Assembly: GCF_019145475.1 (NCBI RefSeq)
Contig: NZ_JAHTKI010000017.1
Span: 62,001 to 126,000 of the forward strand
From: Pseudomonas botevensis
GTDB lineage: Bacteria; Pseudomonadota; Gammaproteobacteria; Pseudomonadales; Pseudomonadaceae
Length of the DNA: 64,000 nt
Direction of reading: 5' to 3'
The translations under genes and the position numbers were made by a program. Below the pieces are notes generated by a model, which saw only the letters and a list, made by a program, of their open reading frames with translations, searched no databases and was not told where the DNA came from. This document shows, piece by piece, positions 25,936 to 35,200 of the stretch; positions within the stretch are counted from its first letter, which is position 1, and each line of letters begins with the position of its first letter.

Positions 25936-26883
25936 AAGCTGCAATTTTCTATGCTGTTCCAGCGCCTCATAAGGCGCCCGCGCAAAGTGCTGCAACCGCG
26001 ACTGCAACAGCGCCGAAGCCTCGCGGCGCTTGTCCTCGCCATCGGGGATAAACACTTGGGACAGTTGCTTGGAATGTTGCGCCGTTGCCGCCAGTGCCTG
26101 TCGGCGTTGCTCGTCAGCCAAGCCGAAAAACCTCCCCAGGCGCCCGCCCATGGCCTCGGGCAACTCGCTGTAGTTCAACGCCAGCCCGCCGCCGTCACGA
26201 CAGTGAGTCCCGCCCGCTTCGAGCAATCGCCCCAACCGACGGGCGATGAAATCCTCGCGGCCTTCGAACGGTAAATCGTCGTCGAGCACGCAGTCGCCAA
26301 GCATTCCCGGCACCATATGCAGGCCGGGGCGGCGCAGATGGGAGACGGCGATTTCCAGCGGATCGCGATAGACGAACAGCCACGGTGTATCGGGGAAGCA
26401 CGCGCGCAACAACGGCCATTCGCCGATGTTCCAGGCATCGAGCTTGATCACCAGCCGCTGCTCGATGCCGCGCCGGCGCTGGCCGTAGGCCGAGAGCAAG
26501 CCGCTGATCGCGGCGCGCCGCTCGCCGTCGGGCAAATCAGCGCGCAGCAGGGTATCCAGCGGCGGCGGTTCCGAGACCACGATGTGATCGTCGAGCCGGG
26601 CGAGCATCTGGCTGATCAACGTCGAACCGCAGCGCGAGGCGTGCAGGATAAACGCGCTCGGCGCCAGACCCGGACTTTGCGCCTGCCACTGGCCCAGCGC
26701 CGACAACGGCGTCTGCCGCCGGAACGCCTGATTGAACGGCAAGCGCAACGCATCGTCGACCGCGTCGCGAAAAAACGGCTGATGCAATGGCGTGGCGCCG
26801 AACCAGCACCAATCGACCCGCCACTGCCCGGCGTCACGATAGACACGGGCAGGCAGCCAGCCATCGAAGCTCAGGCCTGCCAT
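25918..26883 (-). CDS. sulfotransferase-like P-loop protein (second of the adhesin cassette)
   Basis: A 321-residue protein with the 5'-phosphosulfate loop FILHASRCGSTLISQML (about residue 79) and the 3'-phosphate region WLFVYRDPLEIAVSHL (about residue 172), both typical of PAPS-dependent sulfotransferases. It has no signal peptide, so it acts in the cytoplasm. The ATG at 26881-26883 is preferred to a GTG four codons earlier. It overlaps the aspartyl-hydroxylase gene by 13 bp and is the last gene of the minus-strand unit containing the giant surface protein. That protein is the obvious candidate substrate, but this is inference. Confidence 0.8.
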   Translation of the reverse strand: MAGLSFDGWLPARVYRDAGQWRVDWCWFGATPLHQPFFRDAVDDALRLPFNQAFRRQTPLSALGQWQAQSPGLAPSAFILHASRCGSTLISQMLARLDDHIVVSEPPPLDTLLRADLPDGERRAAISGLLSAYGQRRRGIEQRLVIKLDAWNIGEWPLLRACFPDTPWLFVYRDPLEIAVSHLRRPGLHMVPGMLGDCVLDDDLPFEGREDFIARRLGRLLEAGGTHCRDGGGLALNYSELPEAMGGRLGRFFGLADEQRRQALAATAQHSKQLSQVFIPDGEDKRREASALLQSRLQHFARAPYEALEQHRKLQLSGFLR

Positions 26884-27656
26884 TGCTCGTTCCACTGCCG
26901 ACGGCCATGGCGCATCGCCGCGCGCAATTCTTCACGGGTAAACGACAGGCCACGCTCGGCGGCCAGTTCCAGGGTGCGGGCGATAAAGGCTTCAGGGTCG
27001 TGCAACGCCTGCAAGGTCGCGGACAACGACTGATCGGCCGCCACCAGATGCTGGAAGCGCTGCAATGTGCTGTCCGCGCCGTCCGGCTCAGGCGTACCGG
27101 GCAAGCCTTCGGCGATCATCTGCGCCAGCCAGGCGCCGGGGCGACAATCGAGCACCAGATGAATCCGCGCCGAGGTGTCGCGATTGTCCACCCGATGCGG
27201 TCGGGCGAGGTCGAGAAACCAGCACTCCCCCGCCGTCATCGGCATGCGCCGGCCGTCGAGCCAGAAATCCACCGCGGGCGGACTGAGCAGCGGAATGTGC
27301 AGACGCAGGTCGGCCTCCGGACCGTCGAGATCGTAGTCACGATGCTCGTGAATCTGCCCTCCCGGGCCGAGACGCAGCAGCCGCGCACTGACGATTTCCA
27401 GCGACAGCGCACGCAACGCCTGCTGCCAGCGCGCATCCCGCAACCAGGGCGCGCGCTGCAACGGCTGACCTTGTCCGGGCGACAGCTCGGTCAGCGCATC
27501 GGCAGCGGAAATCAGCGCCACACCACTCCAGTCCCCGGCGAAATACGCCGTGTTGAAATGGCTGCGCCACGCGCCGTCGTCAATCGCCGCCAGCGCCTGC
27601 AACAGCAGCGGCAGATCCACCGACACCGGCAGGCGCGAAAACGCCGGCCGGTTCAT
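26871..27656 (-). CDS. aspartyl/asparaginyl beta-hydroxylase family protein
   Basis: A 261-residue Fe(II)/2-oxoglutarate oxygenase of the AspH family. The likely iron ligands are in HEHRDYDLDG (about residues 109-118) and HRVDNRD (about residue 154), with an Arg of ARIHLVLD binding 2-oxoglutarate. It has no signal peptide or membrane helix. AspH hydroxylates Asp or Asn beta carbons in proteins. It lies 15 bp after the TolC-like gene and overlaps a sulfotransferase. A plausible substrate is the Asn/Asp-rich repeats of the neighbouring 2434-residue protein. Confidence 0.83.
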   Translation of the reverse strand: MNRPAFSRLPVSVDLPLLLQALAAIDDGAWRSHFNTAYFAGDWSGVALISAADALTELSPGQGQPLQRAPWLRDARWQQALRALSLEIVSARLLRLGPGGQIHEHRDYDLDGPEADLRLHIPLLSPPAVDFWLDGRRMPMTAGECWFLDLARPHRVDNRDTSARIHLVLDCRPGAWLAQMIAEGLPGTPEPDGADSTLQRFQHLVAADQSLSATLQALHDPEAFIARTLELAAERGLSFTREELRAAMRHGRRQWNEQWQA

Positions 27657-27671
27657 GAGTCAACCGACACA

Positions 27672-29186
27672 TCACCGCGCAGGGGCATGCGCCACCGGCA
27701 CCGAGATATCACCCGAGGCCCACGCCGACTCGCGGCTGGCCAGCGCCGTGGCGATCGACTGGACTTCGGTCGATTGCACCTGGTCCGGCAGCGGATCGAG
27801 GCCGGCACTGGCGAAGATCTGCCCATAGGCATTGCGCAGATCGGCGTAGGACAGGTCACGGCGCAGATCGGCCTGCAGGTTGTTCAGTTCGCCCTGGATC
27901 AGATCCAGTTCACCGATGCCCGCCGCCTGATGACGGTTGCGCAACTGACCGACGATTTGCCCGTCGATGTCCGACAGTTGCTGGTTGGTCTTGAACTGAC
28001 GCAACGCTTCCTGATAGTTCGCGTTGGCGACGTACAACTGCGCCAGCACGGCAATCGACATCGCCTGACGACGGGCAGCGGCGACTTCTTCGCCGGCCTT
28101 GGCAACGTCGATGGCGGCCGGGGCCGAGATCACGTTGAACAGGTTCCAGGTGACTTTGACGCCATAGTCGGCCCAGCCCTGTTCGACCAGGAACGAGTTG
28201 CTGTCGTAATGCCCGCCGGCGGAAAACTCCAGGCCCGGCAGCAGACGCAACATGGCCTTGCGGGTTTCGGCGGCGCTGATCCGCGTCTGGTAATCCTGCT
28301 CGCGCAGTTCCGGGCGGCTGGTCAGTGCTTCCTGTTCCAGTTTCGCCAGATCGACCTTGAGCTCCGGAATCTGATAACCGTCGTCGGTGGCGAGGGTCAG
28401 TTCGGTGCCCAGCGGCAGGTTGATCAGGGTCGCCAGCTCGGTCTTGGCCAGCGACAGGGCGCGGCGCTGTTCTTCCAGTTGCCGGGTGGCCTCGATCAGC
28501 GAACGCTGATAACCGAGCGATTGCACCGGGTCGCCGATGCGCTGGTCGCTCATGCTCTGGCTGTTACGGCGGGCGGTGTCGACCCGCGCCATCAGGCTGT
28601 CGATCTGCTTGAGCAGGCGTTCGGCGGCCATCGCGCGCCAATAGGCCGAGCGCACGTCCTGGACGATGGTGTTGATCACCTTGCGCCGACGCTCCTGGAC
28701 GATCAGCCGCTGATCGCCCTGCTGCTTGGCGCTGATGTAGCTGACGCCAAAGTCGAGAACGTTCCAGACCATGGTCAGGTCGGCGACGTCGCGGTCGCGA
28801 TCCTGGGAGGTCGACGGTTCCAGAGACTGGGTGCCGGTGCGCACACTCTGGCTGCTGGAGGCGTTGACGTTGTTACGCCCGACGTACCCGGCGTCCAGCG
28901 CCATGCGCGGCAGCATGTCGAAACTGGCGAGGTCGAGCTGCCGCTTGGCGAGCGCTTCCTCCATGATCTTCAAGCGGCCTTCGAGGTTGTATTTCACCGC
29001 CCGGGCCATGGCTTGGTGCAGGGTCAGCGGGCCACGCAGCGGCTCCTGATCCTTGTACATGCTTTGCAGGTCGGCCCTGGCCCGCTGCTCACTGACGCTG
29101 CGTTCAATCGGTTCACTGGTTACCGCACACCCGCTGATCGCCAGCGCCAGCAGGCTGGCGCCGAACAACTTCTGACTTCTTTTCAT
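27672..29186 (-). CDS. TolC-family outer-membrane lipoprotein of the adhesin cassette
   Basis: A 504-residue outer-membrane efflux protein with lipobox AISGC (Cys20). Two OEP repeats are visible (LTLHQAMARAVKYNLEGRLK at about residue 57 and RPELREQDYQTRISAAETRK at about 295). It lies 46 bp downstream of the giant DUF4347 protein gene, on the same strand. It most likely forms the outer-membrane channel that exports that protein, with the HlyD proteins encoded at 40.9-45.1 kb. No ABC transporter is adjacent. Confidence 0.88.
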   Translation of the reverse strand: MKRSQKLFGASLLALAISGCAVTSEPIERSVSEQRARADLQSMYKDQEPLRGPLTLHQAMARAVKYNLEGRLKIMEEALAKRQLDLASFDMLPRMALDAGYVGRNNVNASSSQSVRTGTQSLEPSTSQDRDRDVADLTMVWNVLDFGVSYISAKQQGDQRLIVQERRRKVINTIVQDVRSAYWRAMAAERLLKQIDSLMARVDTARRNSQSMSDQRIGDPVQSLGYQRSLIEATRQLEEQRRALSLAKTELATLINLPLGTELTLATDDGYQIPELKVDLAKLEQEALTSRPELREQDYQTRISAAETRKAMLRLLPGLEFSAGGHYDSNSFLVEQGWADYGVKVTWNLFNVISAPAAIDVAKAGEEVAAARRQAMSIAVLAQLYVANANYQEALRQFKTNQQLSDIDGQIVGQLRNRHQAAGIGELDLIQGELNNLQADLRRDLSYADLRNAYGQIFASAGLDPLPDQVQSTEVQSIATALASRESAWASGDISVPVAHAPAR

Positions 29187-29232
29187 CCCTGGATCGCCCC
29201 TAGGTCCCGCACAGATTGAGTTGTTGTGTTTT

Positions 29233-32200
29233 TCAGGCCGGTATTTCGCTGATGCCGACCTGTTTCAGAGCGGCGGCCAGATCGTCGACCCGGTGCTGCT
29301 CAGTGTCTTTGAGCTGTTGCAACTGCTGACCCAGTGTAGGCGCGCCAAACACACCGCGCAGGCCCTGGGAAACATCACTGCCTCTGATCGACTGGCTGCC
29401 GAAGGTATTCAGCGAATCACGCTCGGCGCCGCTGTTCTGGTTGAACAGGCTCGACAGCGTACTGGCGCCGAACACTCCGCCATCGCCGCCGCCGAAACCG
29501 AGGAAGCCATGACCCGAACCATCACCCCCGCTGTCGCTGCTGCTGAAGACCTGAGCAATGAAGCTCGGACTCAGTGCGCCGTGGTTGATGAAAATATCGC
29601 CGAGCGGCCGGATGCCGTTGCCAAGCACGCGCTGCTCGAACAGCGGCGTGAACGTCAGCGGCGACCCCAGATCACCGGTAGGTGGCGTGAAGACGATCGG
29701 CTGCAACGGCACGAACGGCGCCGGTGGCGGCACCACCGGGTCGCTGCTGCGCATCAGGGGATCGGGTGTCACCACCACGGTTGGTGTGGTAGGCGGCACC
29801 ACCGCCGGCACGGTGTTGATCGCGTAGTTGTTGGAACTGCTGACCCCGCTGCCGCTGTTGCCGGACAGATCGCTGACCCCGGCGCTGTTGACGCTGATCG
29901 CGTTGCTCGCGCTGTTGACGTTGGCGTTCGGTGTCAGGGTCGCGGTCCAGGTCCTGCCGCCGTCGCTGCTGCTCAGGTTGGACAAGGTGCCGTTGGGGAC
30001 GCTGATGTCCGCCAGGTCGAAACCGCTGACCGCCTCGTTGAAGGTGATGGTCACAGGCGAGGTCTGGCCGACGCCGATGTTCGGATTGCCGATCACCACG
30101 GTGGCGGTCGGCCGCTCGCTGTCGAGCGCATAGTTGTTCGACACCGCCACCGTGCTGCCGGCGTTGCCCGCCAGGTCGGTGACGTTGCTGGTGTCGAGCG
30201 CGATGAAATTGCTCGGATCGGTGATGTTCGCCGTCGGTGTGAAGGTCGCCGTCCAGGTTTTGCCGCCATCGCTGCTGGTGAGGTTGCTCAGATCGCCGTT
30301 GGTCACGCTCAGGTCGGACAGATCGAAGTTGCTCACCGCCTCGCTGAAGGTGAAGGTCACGGTGGTGGTCTGGCCGATGCCCAGGCGTGGATTGGCGACC
30401 ACGATGTCCACAGTCGGCCGCGTGGCATCGAGGATGTAGTTGTTGGAAATCGCGATGCTCGCGCCAGCATTGCCGGCCGCGTCCTGCACGCCGCTGGTGT
30501 CGAACACGATCAGGTTGGTCGCGTCGTTGATGCCGGCGGTCGGCGTCAGGGTCGCGGTCCAGGTGACACCGCCGTCGCTGCTGGCGAGGTTCGACAGCAC
30601 ACCGTTGGCGACGCTGATGTCCGACAGGTCGAAGCCGCTCACCGCTTCACTGAACGTGATGGTCACGGTGGTGGTTTCACCGATGCCCAGGCGATTGTCG
30701 GCGACCACGACGGTGGCCGTCGGCAGCGCGGTATCGATGGCGAAGTTATTGGAATCGGTGGTGCCGACGCCGCTGTTGCCCGAGATGTTGCTCACCCCGG
30801 CGTTGTTCAGGGTGATCAGGTTGGTCGCATCGGTCACGTTGCCGGTCGGGGTGAACGTTGCCGTCCAGGTGATGCCGCCGTCGCTGCTGCTGACCGCGCT
30901 CAACGTGCCGTTGGCGATGGTCAGGTCGCTGTTGTCGAAACCACTTACCGCCTCGCTGAAGGTGATGGTCACCAGCGAGGTTTCACCGGCCTTGAGCGCC
31001 GTGTCGGCGACCACGATGGTGGCGGTCGGGACGAGGGTCTGTACCCCGTAGTTGGTCGAACTGGTGGTGCCGGTGCCGGCGTTGCCCGCCAGGTCGGCGA
31101 TCCCGGCATTGTTGAGGATGATCAGGTTGGTCGCGTCGCTGACGCCGATGTTCGGCGTGAAAGTCGCCGTCCAGGTGATACCGCCATCGCTCGACGAAAC
31201 GTTGCTCAGCGTGCCGTTGGCGACGCTCAGGTCGGAATTGTCGAAACCGCTGACCGCTTCGCTGAAGGTGATGGTCACCAGCGAGGTTTCGCCTGGGCGC
31301 AGGTCGGTGTCGCTCATGACGATGGTGGCTGTCGGCCGCTGGCTGTCGATCACATAGTTGTTCGAATCGGTGGTGCCGCTGCCCGAGTTGCCCGCCAGGT
31401 CGGCAACGCCGGTATTGTCCAGAGTGATCAGGTTGCTGGTGTCGGTGATGCCCGCCGTTGGCGTGAACGTCGCTGTCCAGGTGACACCGCCGTCACTGCT
31501 GCTGACCGCGCTCAACGTACCGTTGGCGATGGTCAGGTCGGCGTTGGTGAAACCGGTCACCGCCTCACTGAAGGTGATGGTCACCAGCGAAGTCTGGCCG
31601 ACGCCCAATGCCGGGTTGGCCAGCACGATGGTCGCGGTCGGACGCTCGGTGTCGATGGCGTAGTTGTTGGAGTCGGTGGTGCCACTGCCGGCGTTGCCGG
31701 ATGCGTTCTGTACGCCGCTGTTGTCCAGGGTGATCAGGTTGCTGGCGTCGGTCACGTTGCTGGTCGGGGTGAACGTCGCCGTCCAGGTGATGCCGCCGTC
31801 GCTGCTGCTGACTGCGCTCAATGTACCGTTGGCGATGGTCAGGTCGGCATTGGTGAAGCCAGTCACCGCCTCACTGAAGGTAATCGTCACCAGCGAGGTT
31901 TCGCCGATTCTCAGCGCGTTGTCGGCCACCACGATGGTGGCGGTCGGCAGCACGGTGTCGATGCTGAAGTTGGCGGAGTTGGTCGTGCCGGTGCCGGCGT
32001 TGCCGGCCAGGTCGGTAATCCCGGTGTTGTTCAGGACGATCAGGTTGGTCGTATCGTTGACCCCGACGTTCGGCGTGAACGTCGCCGTCCAGGTAATGCC
32101 GCCGTCACTGCTGCTGACCGCGCTCAAGGTGCCGTTGGGCACGCTCAGATCGGCGTTGGTGAAACCGCTGACCGCTTCGCTGAAAGTGATGGTCACCAGC

Positions 32201-35200
32201 GAAGTCTCACCGGCGCTCAGGGTCGGATCGGACATGACAATCGTGGCCGTCGGACGCTGACTGTCGATCACATAGTTGTTCGAATCGGTGGTGCCGGTGC
32301 CCGAGTTGCCCGCCAGGTCGGTAACGCCGGTATTGTCCAGGGTGATGAGGTTGCTGGTGTCGGTGATGCCCGCTGTCGGGGTGAGAGTGGCGGTATAGGT
32401 GATGTTGTCCGACGTGGTCAGCCCGGACAGCGTGCCGTTGGCCACGGTCAGATCGGCCAGGCTGAACCCGGTCACCGCCTCGCTGAAGGTGATCGTCACC
32501 AACGAGGTCTGACCGACGCCCAGTGCCGCATCGGCGACCACGATAGTGGCGGTCGGACGCTGGGTGTCGATGGCGTAGTTGTTCGAATCCGTGGTGCCGC
32601 TGCCGGCGTTGCCGGACGCGTTCTGTACGCCGCTGTTGTCCAGGGTGATCAGGTTGGTGGCATCGGTGATGTTGCTGGTCGGCGTGAAGGTCGCCGTCCA
32701 GGTGATGCCACCGTCGCTGCTGCTCACCGCACTCAATGTACCGTTGGCGATGGTCAGGTCGGCGTTGGTGAAGCCAGTGACTGCTTCGCTGAAGGTGATG
32801 GTCACCAGCGACGTTTCGCCGATTCTCAGCGCGCTGTCGGCGACCACGATCGTGGCGGTCGGCAGCACGGTGTCGATGGTGAAGTTGGCGGAGTTGGTGG
32901 TGCCGGAACCGGCGTTGCCCGCCAGGTCGGCGATTCCGGTGTTGCTCAGGGTGATCAGATTGGTGAAGTCGCTGACCCCGACGTTCGGCGTGAAGGTTGC
33001 GGTCCAGGTGATGCCGCCGTCGCTGCTGCTCACCGCGCTCAACGTGCCGTTGGGCACCGTCAGGTCGGCGTTGGTGAAACCGCTGACCGCTTCGCTGAAG
33101 GTAATGGTCACCAGCGAGGTTTCGCCGGCGCTCAGGTTCGGGTCGGCCACGACGATGGTCGCGGTCGGACGCTGGGTGTCGATCGCGTAATTGTTCGAAT
33201 CGGTGGTGCCGCTGCCGGCGTTGCCCGCCAGATCGGAGATACCGGTGTTGTCCAGGGTGATCAGGTTGGTGGTGTCGGTAATGCTGGCGCTCGGGGTGAA
33301 GGTCGCGGTCCAGGTGATCCCGCCGTCGCTGCTGCTCACCGCGCTCAATGTGCCGTTGGCAATGGTCAGGTCGGCATTGGTGAAGCCCGTGACCGCTTCG
33401 CTGAAGGTGATGGTCACCAGCGAGGTGTCACCGATTTTCAGGGCGCTTTGCGCGACCACCACGGTGGCGGTCGGACGCTGGGTATCGATCGCGTAGTTGT
33501 TCGAGTTGGTGGTGCCCGTGCCGGCATTGCCGGACAGATCGACGACCCCGGTGTTGTCCAGGGTGATCAGGTTGGTGGTATCGGTGATGCTGTTGGTCGG
33601 GGTGAAGGTCGCCGTCCAGGTGATACCACCGTCGCTGCTGCTCACCGCGCTCAGCGTGCCGTTGGCGATGGTCAGGTCGGCGTTGGTGAAACCGCTGACG
33701 GCCTCGTTGAAGGTGATGGTTACCAGCGAGGTTTCACCGATTTTCAGCGCGTTGTCGGCCACCACAATCGTGGCGGTCGGACGCTGGGTGTCGATCACGT
33801 AGTTGTTCGAATCGGTGGTGCCCGCACCGGCGTTGCCCGCCAGGTCGGCGATACCGGTGTTGTTCAGGGTAATCAGGTTCGTGGCGTCATTGATGCCTGC
33901 GGTCGGCGTGAACGTCGCCGTCCAGGTGATACCGCCGTCGCTGCTGCTCACCGCGCTCAACGTACCGTTGGCGATGGTCAGGTCGGCATTGGTGAAGCCC
34001 GTGACCGCTTCGCTGAAGGTAATGGTCACCAACGAGGTTTCGCCAGCGATCAGGTTGGTGTCGGTCACCACGATGGTCGCGGTCGGACGCTGGGTGTCGA
34101 TCGCGTAGTTGTTGGAATCGGTGGTGCCCGTACCGGCGTTGCCAGCCAGGTCGACGACCCCGGTGTTGTCCAGGGTAATCAGGTTGGTGGTATCGGTGAT
34201 GCTGTTGGTCGGGGTGAAGGTCGCCGTCCAGGTGATACCGCCGTCGCTGCTGCTCACCGCGCTCAACGTACCGTTGGCGATGGTCAGGTCGGCGTTGGTG
34301 AAACCGCTGACGGCCTCGTTGAAGGTGATGGTCACCAGCGAGGTTTCACCGACTCTCAGCGCATTGTCGGCGACCACGATGGTCGCCGTCGGACGCTGGG
34401 TATCGACTACATAATTGTTGGAGTTGGTGGTGCCCGTGCCAGCCGCACCGTCCGATACCGCCGTCACTCCGGTGTTGTCGAGCGTGATGAGGTTGGTGGT
34501 GTCGCTGATCCCGTTGGTCGGGGTGAAGGTCGCCGTCCAGGTGATGCCGCCATCGGCACTGGACACGGAGGTCAGCGTGCCGTTGGCAATGGTCAGGTCA
34601 GCGTTGGTGAAACCGGTCACGGCGCGGCTGAAGGTGATGGTCACCAGCGACGTTTCGCCGATGCTCAGGGTCGTGTCGGAGACCACGATGGTCGCGGTCG
34701 GCGGTTCCACATAGGCGGTGTTGAGTACGCCACCGTTGTTGAAGATCGCCGCGAACGCCGTCGCCGATGCCCCCGTGGTCCCTCCGCCCAGCGCAACACC
34801 ACCGGCACCGCTGCCGGCGGCGTTGCCGCTGATGGCAGCGAAGTTGGCAGCGGTCATCAATACGACGCCGCCCTGGTTCCAGATCGCACCGACGCCACGT
34901 CCGGCAGCACCACCGTTGGAGGCGTTGCTGCTTTGACCGCCGCCACCGCCACCGCCGCCGCCGGCGCCGATGTTGTTGCTGATGACCGAGGTGCCGACGA
35001 TTTTCAGGGTGCCGGTCGCGGCGTTGTAGATACCGCCGGCGGCATTGCCACCCGCTCCGCCGACCTTGTCCCAGCCCGCGCCGCCACCGCCGCCACCAAT
35101 GGAGATGGTGCCGTTGCTGGCCGTGCCACCGTTGCCGCCGTTGCTGTAATAGGAGACGCCCAGGCCACCGGTGCCGCCGGTGCTGGAACCGCCTCGACCG

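Noticed and set aside
26787..29219. Plus-strand frame of 810 codons opposite the AspH and TolC genes
   Set aside because: Antisense shadow spanning two real genes and their gap; no domains.
29828..34714. Regular direct repeats considered as a CRISPR array
   Set aside because: The 306-bp units are coding throughout, without short repeats and unique spacers.
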